Assembly: GCA_002071445.1 (NCBI GenBank)
Contig: MWFE01000033.1
Span: 1-64,000 of the forward strand
Length of the DNA stretch: 64,000 bases
From: Bacteroidetes bacterium ADurb.Bin008
GTDB taxonomy: Bacteria; Bacteroidota; Bacteroidia; Bacteroidales; Tenuifilaceae
Direction of reading: 5' to 3'
Shown: positions 17,379-27,963 of the stretch, piece by piece
How the letters are laid out: each line of letters opens with the position of its first letter
How positions within the stretch are numbered: position 1 is the first letter of the stretch
Made by a program: the position numbers and the translations under genes
Notes under the pieces: generated by a model
What the model saw: only the letters and a program-made list of their open reading frames with translations
What the model was told of the DNA's origin: nothing
Database searches by the model: none

Positions 17379-17684
17379 ATGAGCCAAAAAATCAGAATTA
17401 AACTAAAGTCGTACGATCACAACCTGGTGGACAAGTCGGCTGAAAAGATTGTAAAAACTGTAAAGTCAACCGGTGCAGTAGTAAACGGGCCTATCCCTTT
17501 ACCTACCCACAAGCGAATCTTTACGGTGAACCGATCCACCTTTGTGAACAAAAAATCAAGGGAGCAGTTTCAGTTAAGCTCCTTTAAACGATTGCTCGAC
17601 ATCTACAGCTCCACTCCCAAAACGATTGACGCGCTCATGAAACTCGAGCTGCCCAGTGGAGTCGAAGTAGAAATCAAAGTATGA
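17379..17684 (+). CDS. rpsJ: 30S ribosomal protein S10
   Basis: Head protein of the 30S subunit, known in E. coli also as NusE, a partner of NusB and NusG in antitermination and transcription-translation coupling. The 101-residue sequence has the family start [18 protein letters not shown] and the tRNA-proximal loop [17 protein letters not shown]. It begins the S10 block directly after fusA, so the str and S10 operons are joined here without tuf. rplC follows after 25 bases. Confidence 0.98.
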   Translation: MSQKIRIKLKSYDHNLVDKSAEKIVKTVKSTGAVVNGPIPLPTHKRIFTVNRSTFVNKKSREQFQLSSFKRLLDIYSSTPKTIDALMKLELPSGVEVEIKV

Positions 17685-17709
17685 GTAAATTAACTAATTA
17701 TTTAATGCA

Positions 17710-18327
17710 ATGGCAGGAATAATAGGACGCAAAATCGGAATGACTTCCGTTTTCAACGCCGATGGGAAGAACATCCCATGTACCGTTATCGAAGCTGGTC
17801 CCTGTGTAGTTACACAGGTGAAAACAGTGGAAAAGGACGGGTACTCGGCTTTGCAGCTATCCTTTGATGACATGAAGGAGAAACATTCCACCAAGCCCTT
17901 GATAGGGCACTTCCAGAAGGCAAAAACCGGCCCCAAGAGGAAAGTGGCTGAGTTTAAAAATTGGGACAAGGAGTACAATTTGGGCGACGTGATTACGTCT
18001 GAGATCTTTCTGGAGGACCGTTGGATTGACGTAACCGGCATTACCAAAGGAAAAGGATTTCAGGGAGTTGTTAAACGACATGGTTACAGTGGCGTTGGAG
18101 AACAGAGCCACGGACAGCACAACAGAGTACGTGCTATTGGATCGTTGGGAGCTTGTTCTACCCCCGCGAGAGTTTTTAAGGGAACCAGGATGGCCGGAAG
18201 AATGGGCGGCGAAAAGGTGAAGGTGATAAACCTACGCCTGATAAAGGTAATTACCGAGAACAACATTCTGATTGTTAAAGGTTCCATCCCTGGGCCCAAA
18301 GGTTCATACTTAATCATTGAGAAGTAA
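17710..18327 (+). CDS. rplC: 50S ribosomal protein L3
   Basis: Early-assembly protein of the large subunit whose long loop reaches the peptidyl-transferase centre. 205 residues; starts [16 protein letters not shown]. It contains the signature [28 protein letters not shown], including the conserved glutamine methylated in E. coli. The stop codon shares one base with the rplD ATG (TAATG at 18325-18329), implying translational coupling. Confidence 0.98.
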   Translation: MAGIIGRKIGMTSVFNADGKNIPCTVIEAGPCVVTQVKTVEKDGYSALQLSFDDMKEKHSTKPLIGHFQKAKTGPKRKVAEFKNWDKEYNLGDVITSEIFLEDRWIDVTGITKGKGFQGVVKRHGYSGVGEQSHGQHNRVRAIGSLGACSTPARVFKGTRMAGRMGGEKVKVINLRLIKVITENNILIVKGSIPGPKGSYLIIEK

Positions 18328-18959
18328 TGGAAATCAATGTACTTAACATAGAAGGAAAAGAAACCGGACGGAAGGTTGAACTTAAGGAGGAAATCTTTGG
18401 CATTCAACCTAACGATCATGCCATATACCTCGACGTAAAACAGTACCTGGCCAATCAACGCCAGGGAACCCATAAGTCTAAAGAGCGCAATGAGGTTTCG
18501 GGTAGTACACGTAAGCTTAAGCGCCAGAAAGGTACGGGTACAGCAAGGTCAGGGTCCATCAAATCGCCCCTGTTCCGCGGAGGCGGAAGGGTGTTTGGCC
18601 CTCAACCGCGCGATTACAGCTTCAAACTCAACAAGAAGTTGAAACAGCTGGCACGTAAAAGCGCCCTTACTTACAAGGCTAAGAATAACTCAATTTTGGT
18701 ACTGGAAGATTTTAACATAGAAACTCCAAAAACCAAAGAGATAGTAAACATTTGCCAGAATCTCAACCTAATCGACAAAAAGTCTGTTTTTGTACTGGGT
18801 GAGCCAAATAAAAATATATATTTGTCGTCCAGAAATTTACAAAAGCAGAAGGTGTTAACTGCTTCATCGATAAATACATATGAAATCATGAATGCTAACG
18901 CACTGGTGCTGGTCGAGAGCTCTATCGATGTTTTAAATAAGATGTTTCATATAGCTTAA
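18327..18959 (+). CDS. rplD: 50S ribosomal protein L4
   Basis: Large-subunit protein with a globular body and a long loop that lines the exit tunnel with L22. 210 residues. The tunnel loop is visible as [30 protein letters not shown] (about residues 64-93, split here by family knowledge), where macrolide resistance maps in other bacteria. It overlaps rplC by one base and precedes rplW by 11 bases. E. coli L4 autoregulates the S10 operon; no equivalent leader structure was identified here. Confidence 0.97.
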   Translation: MEINVLNIEGKETGRKVELKEEIFGIQPNDHAIYLDVKQYLANQRQGTHKSKERNEVSGSTRKLKRQKGTGTARSGSIKSPLFRGGGRVFGPQPRDYSFKLNKKLKQLARKSALTYKAKNNSILVLEDFNIETPKTKEIVNICQNLNLIDKKSVFVLGEPNKNIYLSSRNLQKQKVLTASSINTYEIMNANALVLVESSIDVLNKMFHIA

Positions 18960-18970
18960 AACCTGTAACT

Positions 18971-19261
18971 ATGAATATTATACTAAGGCCAGTTGTAACC
19001 GAGAAGATGGAGCATCTCAGCGAAAAGTTGAACCGCTACGGTTTCATCGTTGAGAAAACTGCCAACCGGTTGCAGGTAAAGAAAGCTGTGGAAGAGGCCT
19101 ACGGAGTAAACGTAGTGTCTGTTAATACCATGCGATACGGTGGTAAACGTAAATCGCGTTACACAAAGGCAGGCTTGATTGCCGGAAAAACCAACAGCTT
19201 CAAGAAAGCTATCGTAACGCTTAAGGAAGGACAACAGATTGACTTTTTTAGCAACATTTAA
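18971..19261 (+). CDS. rplW: 50S ribosomal protein L23
   Basis: Protein at the tunnel exit that docks trigger factor and SRP. The 96-residue sequence begins [20 protein letters not shown] and contains the family core [20 protein letters not shown]. Located between rplD and rplB with short gaps (11 and 5 bases). The N terminus and length are typical for the phylum. Confidence 0.97.
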   Translation: MNIILRPVVTEKMEHLSEKLNRYGFIVEKTANRLQVKKAVEEAYGVNVVSVNTMRYGGKRKSRYTKAGLIAGKTNSFKKAIVTLKEGQQIDFFSNI

Positions 19262-19266
19262 ATAAA

Positions 19267-20091
19267 ATGGCTGTAAGAAAACTTAAGCCTGTTACCCCAG
19301 GACAAAGGCATAAAATTATAGGTGCATTCGACGACATTACAACCTCGACACCTGAGAAATCGCTACTGCGCCCCCTGAAAAAATCCGGCGGAAGGAATAA
19401 TGCCGGAAGAATGACCATGCGCTACATTGGGGGAGGACATAAGCGAAGATATAGGCTCATCGACTTTGCCCGCGAACGCGACGGTGTGGCTGCTGTTGTG
19501 AAAACAATAGAGTACGATCCCAACCGTTCGGCACGCATTGCGTTGGTTGTATATACCGATGGCGAGAAACGCTATATTATTGCACCCGCTGGCCTCCAGG
19601 TAGGTCAGACCATTATGTCGGGTACAGGAGTTGCCCCTGAGGTTGGCAACGCCCTATATTTATCGGATATTCCCCTTGGAACCGTAGTTCACAACATCGA
19701 GTTGAAACCGGGGCAGGGAGGAATCATGGCACGTAGTGCCGGATCGTACGCACAGCTTTTAGCCCGTGAAGGCAAGCATGCCATTCTTAAGCTGCCCAGT
19801 GGCGAGATTCGTATGGTACTCACCAGTTGCAAAGCAACCATTGGAACGGTATCCAATTCCGATCACGCACTCGTTCGCTCGGGTAAAGCAGGACGTTCGA
19901 GATGGTTAGGACGGAGGCCAAGAACTCGTGGTGTAGCTATGAACCCGGTTGATCACCCAATGGGAGGAGGCGAAGGACGTGCCAGCGGAGGAATTCCCCG
20001 TTCACGTAAAGGCATCCCTGCCAAGGGTTACAAAACTCGATCGAAGAAGAATCAGTCGAATAAGTTTATTGTTGAACGCAGGAAAAAGTAA
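19267..20091 (+). CDS. rplB: 50S ribosomal protein L2
   Basis: Most conserved large-subunit protein, needed for subunit association and peptidyl transfer. 274 residues. N terminus [16 protein letters not shown]; the OB-like and SH3-like rRNA-binding domains are in the middle. The C-terminal [14 protein letters not shown] block carries the histidine near the peptidyl-transferase centre. Basic tail ends FIVERRKK. Five bases after rplW. Confidence 0.98.
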   Translation: MAVRKLKPVTPGQRHKIIGAFDDITTSTPEKSLLRPLKKSGGRNNAGRMTMRYIGGGHKRRYRLIDFARERDGVAAVVKTIEYDPNRSARIALVVYTDGEKRYIIAPAGLQVGQTIMSGTGVAPEVGNALYLSDIPLGTVVHNIELKPGQGGIMARSAGSYAQLLAREGKHAILKLPSGEIRMVLTSCKATIGTVSNSDHALVRSGKAGRSRWLGRRPRTRGVAMNPVDHPMGGGEGRASGGIPRSRKGIPAKGYKTRSKKNQSNKFIVERRKK

Positions 20092-20109
20092 TTTGAAAAA
20101 AATTGTACT

Positions 20110-20376
20110 ATGAGCCGTTCGTTAAAAAAAGGTCCATTCATAGAGTATAAGCTGGAGAAACGAGTTCTGGAAATGAATTCGACCAACAAAAAACAGGTCA
20201 TCAAAACCTGGTCGAGGGCCTCTATGATTTCACCGGACTTCGTTGGTCATACAATAGCCGTGCACAACGGGAATAAGTTCATCCCCGTTTACATCACCGA
20301 GAATATGGTTGGGCACAAGCTGGGTGAGTTTGCCCCCACACGTATATTCCGTGGTCACGCAGGCAGTAAGAAGTAA
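20110..20376 (+). CDS. rpsS: 30S ribosomal protein S19
   Basis: 30S head protein forming a heterodimer with S13 and contacting the A-site finger of the 50S. 88 residues: start [15 protein letters not shown], core [20 protein letters not shown], and C-terminal [15 protein letters not shown], all canonical. Lies 18 bases after rplB and 27 before rplV. Confidence 0.98.
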   Translation: MSRSLKKGPFIEYKLEKRVLEMNSTNKKQVIKTWSRASMISPDFVGHTIAVHNGNKFIPVYITENMVGHKLGEFAPTRIFRGHAGSKK

Positions 20377-20403
20377 TAACTGAACCGATTAAACCTTGAA
20401 ATA

Positions 20404-20826
20404 ATGGGTGCAAGAAAACGCATAAAAGCTAATAAGATAAAGGAGGAGAAGAGTAAAAAGGCATTCGCTATCCTGCGAAATTGCCCAACCTCTCCCCGCA
20501 AAATGCGATTGGTTGTTGACTTAGTACGCGGTAAACAGGTTAATAACGCTTTGGACATCCTTCGCTTTACCCCTAAGGAGTCTGCATTGAGAGTAGAAAA
20601 ACTTCTGCTTTCGGCAGTTGCCAACTGGCAGGCCAAGAATGAGGGGGTTAGGCTTGAGGATGCCAACCTGTTCGTGAAGGAGATCTATGTTGATCAGGGT
20701 AGAATGCTAAAGCGCATTAGAACAGCTCCTCAGGGCCGCGCCAACAGGATTAGAAAGCATTCCAACCATGTTACCGTAGTGGTTGACAGCGCAGTTAATA
20801 ATGAAACTCAAAACACGCAGAGCTAG
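20404..20826 (+). CDS. rplV: 50S ribosomal protein L22
   Basis: Tunnel-lining protein that, with L4, forms the constriction and binds all domains of 23S rRNA. 140 residues, longer than the roughly 110 of E. coli because of a basic N-terminal extension and a polar C-terminal tail. Core motifs: [19 protein letters not shown] and the tunnel hairpin [20 protein letters not shown]. The stop codon abuts the rpsC ATG with no gap. Confidence 0.97.
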   Translation: MGARKRIKANKIKEEKSKKAFAILRNCPTSPRKMRLVVDLVRGKQVNNALDILRFTPKESALRVEKLLLSAVANWQAKNEGVRLEDANLFVKEIYVDQGRMLKRIRTAPQGRANRIRKHSNHVTVVVDSAVNNETQNTQS

Positions 20827-21555
20827 ATGGGACAAAAAGTTAATCCAATAGGAAATAGGCTTGGAATCATCAAAGGATGGGATTCCAACTGGTACGGTGG
20901 CAACGATTACGCTCAGAAACTTGTTGAGGATAGGCAGATTCGCGAATACCTTAACGCCAGGTTATCCAAGGCAAGCGTTTCGAAAATCGTCATTGAGCGT
21001 ACACTTAAACTCATCACCGTTACCGTTCACACAGCTCGTCCCGGAATCATCATCGGGAAAGGCGGTCAGGAAGTGGATAAGCTGAAAGAAGAGCTTAAGA
21101 ATATTACCGGGAAAGAGGTTCAAATCAACATCTTCGAGGCAAAACGCCCCGAGCTTGATGCTACCATCGTGGCATCGAACATAGCCCGCCAGGTTGAGGG
21201 CCGAATCTCGTACCGGCGTGCCATTAAAATGGCCATTGCTTCTACCATGCGAATGGGAGCCGAAGGGATAAAAGTGCAAATCTCCGGCCGATTGGGAGGT
21301 GCTGAGATGGCCCGTTCCGAAACCTTTAAGGATGGCCGAATACCCCTTCACACGTTCCGTGCCGATATAGATTACGCGCTGGGCGAAGCCCTCACCAAGG
21401 TTGGGCTGATGGGGATTAAAGTTTGGATATGCAACGGGGAAGTTTACGGAAAGCGCGATTTATCGCCCAATATTGGGAAAAGCGCAGCTCCAGCTCCCGG
21501 GCAGCATGCCGGCTCCGGAAAACCCCGTGGAGGTTTCCGTAAGAAGAGAAAGTAG
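20827..21555 (+). CDS. rpsC: 30S ribosomal protein S3
   Basis: mRNA-entry protein of the 30S with helicase role together with S4 and S5. 242 residues: start [14 protein letters not shown]. The KH domain has the [14 protein letters not shown] loop (about residues 77-90) and the C-terminal domain carries [14 protein letters not shown] Gly/Lys/Arg-rich tail ends the protein. It starts immediately after rplV, so coupled translation is likely. Confidence 0.98.
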   Translation: MGQKVNPIGNRLGIIKGWDSNWYGGNDYAQKLVEDRQIREYLNARLSKASVSKIVIERTLKLITVTVHTARPGIIIGKGGQEVDKLKEELKNITGKEVQINIFEAKRPELDATIVASNIARQVEGRISYRRAIKMAIASTMRMGAEGIKVQISGRLGGAEMARSETFKDGRIPLHTFRADIDYALGEALTKVGLMGIKVWICNGEVYGKRDLSPNIGKSAAPAPGQHAGSGKPRGGFRKKRK

Positions 21556-21583
21556 TTAAAATGCAATTAAAAGTTGTTTGGAG

Positions 21584-22012
21584 ATGTTACAGCCAAAGAA
21601 AACGAAATTCAGAAGGCAGCAGAAAGGACGCATGAAAGGGAATGCCCAGCGAGGCAACCAGCTTGCGTTTGGCTCTTTTGGTATTAAATCCATGGAGTCC
21701 ATGTGGATCACCGGTCGCCAAATTGAGGCTGCTCGTCAGGCCGTGACACGTTATATGAAACGTGAAGGTCAGATATGGATACGCATATTCCCCGATAAGC
21801 CCATTACTAAAAAACCGGCCGAGGTTCGTATGGGAAAAGGTAAGGGCGCTCCCGAGGGATTTGTGGCACCGGTAACTCCCGGCAGAATAATCATCGAAGC
21901 TGAGGGAGTTCCCTACGAAGTGGCCAAGGAAGCTTTGCGGCTTGCAGCCCAGAAGCTACCCGTAACCACCAAGTTCATTGTACGTCGCGATTATACAGAA
22001 ACTAATAATTAA
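21584..22012 (+). CDS. rplP: 50S ribosomal protein L16
   Basis: Large-subunit protein near the A site that helps position tRNA. I place the start at the ATG at 21584, giving [16 protein letters not shown], the canonical L16 N terminus (142 residues). A TTG two codons earlier is in frame but would add residues absent from the family. Core: [16 protein letters not shown] and the arginine-rich segment [16 protein letters not shown], where the hydroxylated arginine of some bacteria lies. rpmC follows after nine bases. Confidence 0.97.
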   Translation: MLQPKKTKFRRQQKGRMKGNAQRGNQLAFGSFGIKSMESMWITGRQIEAARQAVTRYMKREGQIWIRIFPDKPITKKPAEVRMGKGKGAPEGFVAPVTPGRIIIEAEGVPYEVAKEALRLAAQKLPVTTKFIVRRDYTETNN

Positions 22013-22021
22013 GGGTGAGAC

Positions 22022-22210
22022 ATGAAACCAAAAGAAATACGAGAATTGTCCGTAAAAGAGCTTGAAGAGCGTATCGAAACAACCGAGGCTCAGCTCCAAA
22101 AGTTAAGGATGAACCATGCCGTATCCCCTCTGGATAATCCTATGAAGTTAAAGGAGATGCGTAAAACCATCGCCAGGATGAAAACAATTCTGAGCGAGCG
22201 TACAAAATAA
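22022..22210 (+). CDS. rpmC: 50S ribosomal protein L29
   Basis: Small two-helix protein at the tunnel exit beside L23. 62 residues: [18 protein letters not shown] and the second helix with [17 protein letters not shown]. Sits between rplP and rpsQ as in most bacteria. No unusual features. Confidence 0.97.
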   Translation: MKPKEIRELSVKELEERIETTEAQLQKLRMNHAVSPLDNPMKLKEMRKTIARMKTILSERTK

Positions 22211-22235
22211 CGAAACAGTAAAGCCAATAGTTACA

Positions 22236-22496
22236 ATGGAAAATACACGGAATTTACGAAAAGAAAAGATAGGCATGGTGGTTAGCAACAAGATGCAGAA
22301 ATCTATTGTTGTGGCCGTGAAACGCAAAGTGATGCATCCTATCTATGGCAAGTTTGTGAACCGAACCACTAAGTTCTACGCACACGATGAGGACAATACT
22401 TGCAATGTAGGCGATACCGTTCGGATTATGGAAACCAGGCCCTTGAGTAAAACCAAGCGCTGGAGATTAGTTGAAATCATTGAAAGAGCCAAGTAG
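22236..22496 (+). CDS. rpsQ: 30S ribosomal protein S17
   Basis: Primary 16S rRNA-binding protein with an OB fold in the 30S body. 86 residues: [26 protein letters not shown] and the C-terminal strand [14 protein letters not shown] are diagnostic. Two bases separate its stop from the rplN ATG. Confidence 0.97.
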   Translation: MENTRNLRKEKIGMVVSNKMQKSIVVAVKRKVMHPIYGKFVNRTTKFYAHDEDNTCNVGDTVRIMETRPLSKTKRWRLVEIIERAK

Positions 22497-22498
22497 TC

Positions 22499-22864
22499 AT
22501 GATACAACAAGAGAGCAGACTGTTAGTCGCAGATAATAGCGGAGCCAAAGAGGTTCTTTGCATCCGGGTCCTTGGAGGAACCGGTAGGCGCTATGCACGC
22601 ATAGGTGATAAAATTGTAGTGACGGTGAAAAGCGCCATGCCAAGCGGTGAGGTAAAGAAAGGAACTGTTACCAAAGCTGTGGTAGTGAGAACGAAAAAAG
22701 AACTACGTCGTCCCGATGGCAGCTACATCCGCTTTGATGATAATGCTTGCGTTTTGCTGAACAATCAGGGCGAAATACGTGGAACACGTATCTTTGGACC
22801 GGTTGCGAGAGAACTTCGCGATAAGTACATGAAGATTGTGTCCCTGGCTCCCGAGGTACTGTAA
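22499..22864 (+). CDS. rplN: 50S ribosomal protein L14
   Basis: Large-subunit protein at the intersubunit face, forming a bridge with 16S rRNA and binding site of the silencing factor RsfS. 121 residues: [18 protein letters not shown] at the start, then [13 protein letters not shown] and the conserved [20 protein letters not shown]. First gene of the classical spc block, joined here to S10 genes by a two-base gap. Confidence 0.98.
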   Translation: MIQQESRLLVADNSGAKEVLCIRVLGGTGRRYARIGDKIVVTVKSAMPSGEVKKGTVTKAVVVRTKKELRRPDGSYIRFDDNACVLLNNQGEIRGTRIFGPVARELRDKYMKIVSLAPEVL

Positions 22865-22884
22865 TTTGAAAAATTATTATTCCC

Positions 22885-23208
22885 ATGAATAAGAAGTTAC
22901 ACATTAAGAAAGGGGACCTTGTATACGTCAATACGGGTGAATACAAGGGACAGCAGGGCAAAGTGCTCGAGGTGCTGATTAAGAAAGACCGTGCAATAGT
23001 TGAGGGAGTGAACATGGTATCGAAGCATTCCAAGCCCAACGCCAAGCACCCCCAAGGAGGAATCATTAAAATGGAGGCTCCCATACATATCTCAAACCTC
23101 ATGCTGATTGACCCCACAAGTGGAAAACCCACACGCATTGGTCGTCGGCTTAACGAGAAAGGGAAGTTAGTTCGTTACTCAAAAAAATCTGGGGAGGAGA
23201 TTAAGTGA
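22885..23208 (+). CDS. rplX: 50S ribosomal protein L24
   Basis: Assembly-initiator protein of the 50S with a KOW motif. 107 residues: [23 protein letters not shown] (KOW, residues 6-28) and [18 protein letters not shown]. The stop TGA overlaps the rplE ATG by one base (TGATG at 23206-23210). Confidence 0.97.
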   Translation: MNKKLHIKKGDLVYVNTGEYKGQQGKVLEVLIKKDRAIVEGVNMVSKHSKPNAKHPQGGIIKMEAPIHISNLMLIDPTSGKPTRIGRRLNEKGKLVRYSKKSGEEIK

Positions 23209-23765
23209 TGAAATACGTACCAAATCTTAAGAAGAAATACTTGGAGGAGATTATCCCCGCGCTAACCAAAGAGTTTGGTTATAAGAGTGTTATGCGGGTT
23301 CCAAGATTGGATAAGATTGTTATCAATCAGGGGGTTGGTCAGGCTGTAGCCGATCGCAAGCTGATCGAAGTAGCACAGGAAGAACTCTCGATGATAGCGG
23401 GCCAAAAAGCTGTTCAAACCGTCTCCCGCAAGGATATATCGAATTTCAAATTACGCCGCAATATGCCCATTGGCGTTAAAGTAACGCTGAGAGGCAACCG
23501 CATGTACGAGTTTCTGGAAAGGTTAATTTGCATTTCCCTTCCACGAATTCGCGACTTCAAAGGCGTGGGCGATAAGCTGGACGGAAGAGGAAACTATACG
23601 CTTGGCATTAACGAGCATATCATCTTCCCGGAGATTGATATCGATAAGATTAGCAAGATATTCGGTGTGGAGATTACCTTTGTAACCTCTACCGATAAGG
23701 ACGAAGAGGCCTATGCGCTGCTTCGTGAATTTGGAATTCCTTTTAAAAACGCAAAAAAGAACTAG
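23208..23765 (+). CDS. rplE: 50S ribosomal protein L5
   Basis: 5S rRNA-binding protein of the central protuberance that contacts P-site tRNA and S13. I take the ATG at 23208 (185 residues), which overlaps the rplX stop by one base; a GTG one codon earlier is in frame but unlikely. Core: [17 protein letters not shown] and the [20 protein letters not shown] block near the C terminus. Confidence 0.97.
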   Translation: MKYVPNLKKKYLEEIIPALTKEFGYKSVMRVPRLDKIVINQGVGQAVADRKLIEVAQEELSMIAGQKAVQTVSRKDISNFKLRRNMPIGVKVTLRGNRMYEFLERLICISLPRIRDFKGVGDKLDGRGNYTLGINEHIIFPEIDIDKISKIFGVEITFVTSTDKDEEAYALLREFGIPFKNAKKN

Positions 23766-23768
23766 GGT

Positions 23769-24038
23769 ATGGCAAAAGAATCAATGAAAGCCCGTGAGGT
23801 AAAGCGTGCAAAACTTGCAGCAAAATATGCCGAGAAGCGTGCCAAGCTGAAAGCTGACGGCGATTGGGTAGGATTACAGAAATTACCCAAAAACTCAAAC
23901 CCCATAAGGTTGAGAAATCGCTGTGCAGTAACCGGCAGACCACGTGGATACATGCGCCAGTTTGGTATCAGCCGCATAACCTTCAGAGAAATGGCTTCCA
24001 AAGGCTTAATCCCTGGCGTAAAAAAAGCTAGTTGGTAA
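23769..24038 (+). CDS. rpsN: 30S ribosomal protein S14, zinc-free form
   Basis: 30S head protein. 89 residues, the long form without the CxxC...CxxC zinc site: only one cysteine appears ([13 protein letters not shown]). The C-terminal [24 protein letters not shown] block is diagnostic (last 24 residues). Three bases after rplE. The zinc-free form is ordinary in this phylum and spares zinc. Confidence 0.96.
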   Translation: MAKESMKAREVKRAKLAAKYAEKRAKLKADGDWVGLQKLPKNSNPIRLRNRCAVTGRPRGYMRQFGISRITFREMASKGLIPGVKKASW

Positions 24039-24060
24039 ACTCTTTAACAAATTTACAGAA

Positions 24061-24459
24061 ATGGTTACTGACCCTATTGCAGATTATTTAACCCGAATCA
24101 GAAATGCCATCATGGCCAAACATCGGGTTGTAGAGATACCCGCCTCGAATATTAAAAAGGATATTACCAAAATCCTTTTCGATAAAGGCTATATCCTAAA
24201 CTACAAGTTTGAAGAGGACGGAAAGCAGGGCATAATTAAGATTGCATTGAAATACCACCCTGTGACCAAAACAAACGCTATAAAGCATATCGAACGGGTA
24301 AGCCGGCCCGGCTTACGTCGTTACGTTGGTGTTGAAGACTTACCAAGGGTGCTAAATGGTTTAGGCATTGCGGTGTTATCAACCTCCAACGGAGTGATGA
24401 GTGATAAAGAAGCACGGACTCAAAACATTGGGGGCGAAGTGCTTTGCTATGTTTACTAA
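24061..24459 (+). CDS. rpsH: 30S ribosomal protein S8
   Basis: 16S rRNA platform-binding protein that in E. coli also represses the spc operon. 132 residues: [18 protein letters not shown] at the N terminus and [23 protein letters not shown] C-terminal rRNA-binding block (here [19 protein letters not shown]). Follows rpsN after 22 bases. Confidence 0.97.
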   Translation: MVTDPIADYLTRIRNAIMAKHRVVEIPASNIKKDITKILFDKGYILNYKFEEDGKQGIIKIALKYHPVTKTNAIKHIERVSRPGLRRYVGVEDLPRVLNGLGIAVLSTSNGVMSDKEARTQNIGGEVLCYVY

Positions 24460-24480
24460 ATTTACAAACGACAACCAGAC

Positions 24481-25035
24481 ATGTCAAGAATTGGAAAAAA
24501 ACCTGTAAACTTACCACAGGGTGTAAGCGTCAAAGTTGACGCAAATAATGTGGTAAGCGTTAAAGGCCCTCTGGGTGAGCTGTCGCAGGCGGTAGACCCC
24601 GACATCACCGTTAAGGTAGAGGGAAATGCTGTTGTCATCACCAGGCCAACAGAACAGAAACGTCACCGTTCCCTGCATGGGCTATACCGCGCCCTGATCA
24701 ATAACATGGTTATTGGTGTATCGAAAGGATGGACAATACAGCAGGAACTTGTAGGCGTGGGATTTAAGGCCGAGGCCAAGGGGCAAATGCTCGAATTAAG
24801 CCTTGGCTTTTCGCACGACATTCATTTTCAACTGCCCAAAGAGGTGACCGTTGAAACCGTGACTGAGCGAAGGAGTAACCCCATCATCACGCTTAAGAGC
24901 TACGATAAACAGCTGCTTGGCGTAGTTGCTGCTAAGATTCGTTCTTTAAGGAAACCTGAACCTTACAAAGGAAAAGGAATTCGATTTGTGGGCGAAAATG
25001 TTAGGAGAAAGTCTGTTAGATCAGCTAGTGTATAA
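24481..25035 (+). CDS. rplF: 50S ribosomal protein L6
   Basis: Protein near the factor-binding centre below the L7/L12 stalk. 184 residues with two duplicated alpha/beta domains; start MSRIGKKPVNLPQGV and the C-terminal signature KPEPYKGKGIRFVGE. Lies 21 bases after rpsH and 19 before rplR. Confidence 0.97.
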   Translation: MSRIGKKPVNLPQGVSVKVDANNVVSVKGPLGELSQAVDPDITVKVEGNAVVITRPTEQKRHRSLHGLYRALINNMVIGVSKGWTIQQELVGVGFKAEAKGQMLELSLGFSHDIHFQLPKEVTVETVTERRSNPIITLKSYDKQLLGVVAAKIRSLRKPEPYKGKGIRFVGENVRRKSVRSASV

Positions 25036-25054
25036 CCTGTAAAACAGTAAGGAA

Positions 25055-25414
25055 ATGGCTCTAAGTAAACAAGAGAGAAGGCAGAGAATACGGATGCGAA
25101 TCCGTAAAAAAATACATGGCACAGCCGAAAGGCCTCGCTTATCGGTATTCAGGAGTAATAAGCAGATAAGCGTTCAGGTTATTGACGATGATAAGGGAAT
25201 AACCCTAGCTGCCGCAACATCGAGAACTAAAGAAATTGCCGAGCAGGCAAAAATTACTAAAACCGAACAAGCCCGCCTCGTGGGAAAATTGGCCGCTCAA
25301 AAAGCACTTGAAAAGGGTATTACCCAAGTGGTTTTCGACCGCAGCGGTTATCTTTACCACGGACGCGTTAAAGCATTGGCTGATGCAGCCCGAGAGGGTG
25401 GACTTAAATTCTAG
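25055..25414 (+). CDS. rplR: 50S ribosomal protein L18
   Basis: 5S rRNA-binding protein of the central protuberance. 119 residues: basic N terminus with [20 protein letters not shown], then [24 protein letters not shown] at the C terminus. Five bases separate it from rpsE. Confidence 0.97.
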   Translation: MALSKQERRQRIRMRIRKKIHGTAERPRLSVFRSNKQISVQVIDDDKGITLAAATSRTKEIAEQAKITKTEQARLVGKLAAQKALEKGITQVVFDRSGYLYHGRVKALADAAREGGLKF

Positions 25415-25419
25415 ATGCG

Positions 25420-25941
25420 ATGTCAACACTTACCAATATACGTAGAGTAAAAACAGCCGACCTTGAATTGAAGGACAGGCTTGTATCCATCCAGCGGGTT
25501 ACCAAGGTAACCAAGGGTGGTAGAACTTTCAGCTTCTCGGCTATTGTTGTAGTTGGGAACGAGAATGGAATAGTAGGTTATGGTCTGGGTAAGGCCGGTG
25601 AGGTTACCTCAGCCATATCGAAAGGCATTGAGGATGCCAAGAAGAATTTGGTGAAAGTCCCCATTTACAAAGGGACAATTCCACACGAACAGACAGCCAA
25701 GTATGGCGGTGCCAAAGTATTCATCAAACCTGCTTCGCAGGGAACCGGAGTGAAAGCCGGAGGTGCTATGAGGGCTGTTCTGGAAAGCGTTGGAGTTACT
25801 GACGTTCTTGCCAAATCTAAAGGGTCGTCCAACCCCCACAACCTGGTTAAGGCTACGGTGGCTGCCCTGCTCGAACTTCGTGATCCACATACCGTGGCAG
25901 CAGTTCGCGGTGTTGATATGAATAAAGTATTTAACGGATAG
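25420..25941 (+). CDS. rpsE: 30S ribosomal protein S5
   Basis: 30S body protein at the mRNA entry, important for fidelity. 173 residues. The N-terminal double-stranded-RNA-binding-like domain has [21 protein letters not shown], and the C-terminal domain has the [18 protein letters not shown] block. Followed 11 bases later by rpmD. Confidence 0.97.
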   Translation: MSTLTNIRRVKTADLELKDRLVSIQRVTKVTKGGRTFSFSAIVVVGNENGIVGYGLGKAGEVTSAISKGIEDAKKNLVKVPIYKGTIPHEQTAKYGGAKVFIKPASQGTGVKAGGAMRAVLESVGVTDVLAKSKGSSNPHNLVKATVAALLELRDPHTVAAVRGVDMNKVFNG

Positions 25942-25952
25942 AACGCAACACT

Positions 25953-26129
25953 ATGGCAACACTTAAAATCACACAGGTAAAGAGCAAGATTGGATCGACC
26001 AAAAGGCAGAAAGCAACCCTTGAAACGTTGGGCCTTAGGAGAATCAACCATTCCGTTGAACGTGAGGATACACCCGAAGTGCTGGGAATGGTAGAAAAGG
26101 TGAAACACCTTGTTCGAATTGAGCGATAG
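25953..26129 (+). CDS. rpmD: 50S ribosomal protein L30
   Basis: A 58-residue reading frame between rpsE and rplO, short enough to be missed by length cut-offs. Translation starts [20 protein letters not shown] and contains [21 protein letters not shown], the L30 signature, ending VRIER. Eleven bases after rpsE and 31 before rplO, the canonical spc position. L30 binds 23S rRNA domain II; it is absent from some bacteria but clearly present here. Confidence 0.96.
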   Translation: MATLKITQVKSKIGSTKRQKATLETLGLRRINHSVEREDTPEVLGMVEKVKHLVRIER

Positions 26130-26160
26130 CGAATGGTAACTTTTAACAGTCATTAATGTC

Positions 26161-26607
26161 ATGGAACTAAATAATCTGAAACCCGCTAAAGGCTCTGTAA
26201 AGCAGAGAAAACGCATTGGACGTGGACAAGGCTCAGGGTACGGCGGTACATCAACCAGAGGGCACAAGGGAGCTCAGTCGCGCTCGGGGTATTCCAAAAA
26301 GATTGGATTTGAAGGAGGACAAATGCCACTTCAGCGCCGACTCCCCAAATTTGGATTCAAGAACAAGTTTCGCGTTGAATACAAAGCCATCAATATAGAT
26401 GTTTTACAAAATCTGGCCGATAAGCACAGCATAACCACAGTTGATATCCAAACTCTACGCGATGCCGGATTGGCATCCAAGAATGATCGGATAAAAATTC
26501 TTGGCAACGGGACGCTTACCGCTAAACTTGAGGTTAGAGCTCATGCTTTCTCAAAGAAAGCCATCGAGGCCATTGAAGCAGTGCAAGGAACAGCCGTAAA
26601 AATTTAG
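26161..26607 (+). CDS. rplO: 50S ribosomal protein L15
   Basis: Late-assembly 50S protein with a long extended N terminus threaded through rRNA. 148 residues: MELNNLKPAKGSVKQRKR, the glycine-rich GRGQGSGYGGTSTRGHKG block (about residues 21-38) and a globular C-terminal domain. Three bases before secY, so the last ribosomal gene of spc is likely coupled to the translocase gene. Confidence 0.97.
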   Translation: MELNNLKPAKGSVKQRKRIGRGQGSGYGGTSTRGHKGAQSRSGYSKKIGFEGGQMPLQRRLPKFGFKNKFRVEYKAINIDVLQNLADKHSITTVDIQTLRDAGLASKNDRIKILGNGTLTAKLEVRAHAFSKKAIEAIEAVQGTAVKI

Positions 26608-26610
26608 TAA

Positions 26611-27936
26611 ATGAAAAAGTTGATCGAAACCATTAAGAATATCTTTAAGATAGAGGATTTGCGGAATCGGATCCTCTACACTCTGGGTATTCTGCTTATT
26701 TACCGCTTGGGTAGTTTTGTAACGCTCCCGGGAATCGACCCCGCTCAGCTGGGTGCCTTAAAAAAGCAAACGGCCGATGGAATCATGGGGTTGCTCGATA
26801 TGTTCTCTGGAGGAGCGTTCAGCCAGGCATCAATATTTGCCCTTGGGATCATGCCTTACATTTCGGCGTCCATTGTAATCCAACTCCTTGGTATAGCCAT
26901 ACCCTACTTTCAGCGTTTGCAGAAGGAAGGGGAGAGCGGACGTAGGAAAATGAATCAGATTACCCGGTATTTAACGGTAGTAATACTAATTCTTCAGGCA
27001 CCCACTTATCTGGCAAACCTGCATGCCCAACTGCCTGCTTCAGCATTTGCCCTTAAGGGAATTTACTTCCAAATATCCTCCACCATAATTCTCATTGCCG
27101 GAACCATGTTCGTCATGTGGCTTGGCGAAAAAATTACCGACAAGGGAATTGGTAATGGTATTTCGTTGATTATCATGGTGGGGATTATTGCAAGGCTACC
27201 CTTCGCCCTTACGGCCGAGTTTTTCCAACGTGCCGAAGAAATGGCGGGAGGATTGGTGATGTTTCTGGTGGAAATGGTTATCCTGTTCATCGTTTTCGTC
27301 CTATCCATTCTGCTTGTTCAGGGAACCCGTAGGATTCCCGTACAATACGCAAAGCGTATCGTTGGTAATAAGCAGTATGGCGGGGTGAGGCAGTTTATCC
27401 CTTTGAAAGTGAATGCAGCAGGGGTAATGCCAATCATCTTTGCACAGGCGCTGATGTTTGTACCCATGATGTTTGCAAGATTTAATACGGACACCACCTC
27501 AGCTATAGCAGCTGCTTTTGCAAACTTTACCGGATTTTGGTACAATTTCACATTTGCCCTGCTGATCATTGCATTTACCTATTTCTACACCGCAGTAACC
27601 ATCAACCCCAATCAGATGGCCGAGGATATGAAGAAGAACGGGGGATTTATACCCGGAGTGAAGCCCGGTCGTAAAACCGTTGAATTCCTCGATACCATTA
27701 TGTCAAGGATTACCCTTCCGGGATCAATTTTCCTTGCCATAATTGCCATACTTCCGGCATTTGCTATGCTATTGGGTGTAAACAATCAGTTTGCACGATT
27801 CTTTGGGGGTACCTCTCTGCTAATCCTTGTAGGGGTGGTGCTGGATACTCTGCAGCAAATTGAGAGCCATCTGCTGATGCGTCATTATGATGGACTCATG
27901 AAAACCGGTAGAATTAAGGGAAAATCCGGAATGTAG
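26611..27936 (+). CDS. secY: protein translocase channel subunit SecY
   Basis: Central pore of the Sec translocon in the inner membrane. 441 residues with ten predicted transmembrane helices. Seen: the plug region SGGAFSQASIFALGIMPYISASI after TM1, the cytosolic loop QKEGESGRRKMNQITRYLT, and the TM8-9 loop IPGVKPGRKTVEFLD that contacts SecA and the ribosome. It lies between rplO and map; adk, which separates these genes in many bacteria, is absent. Confidence 0.97.
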   Translation: MKKLIETIKNIFKIEDLRNRILYTLGILLIYRLGSFVTLPGIDPAQLGALKKQTADGIMGLLDMFSGGAFSQASIFALGIMPYISASIVIQLLGIAIPYFQRLQKEGESGRRKMNQITRYLTVVILILQAPTYLANLHAQLPASAFALKGIYFQISSTIILIAGTMFVMWLGEKITDKGIGNGISLIIMVGIIARLPFALTAEFFQRAEEMAGGLVMFLVEMVILFIVFVLSILLVQGTRRIPVQYAKRIVGNKQYGGVRQFIPLKVNAAGVMPIIFAQALMFVPMMFARFNTDTTSAIAAAFANFTGFWYNFTFALLIIAFTYFYTAVTINPNQMAEDMKKNGGFIPGVKPGRKTVEFLDTIMSRITLPGSIFLAIIAILPAFAMLLGVNNQFARFFGGTSLLILVGVVLDTLQQIESHLLMRHYDGLMKTGRIKGKSGM

Positions 27937-27963
27937 TTTTTCCGGAGCAACGTTCTTTTTGTG

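Noticed and set aside
25665..26267. A 200-codon minus-strand open frame
   Set aside because: Antisense to rpsE, rpmD and rplO; reads across three well-supported genes with no domain of its own.
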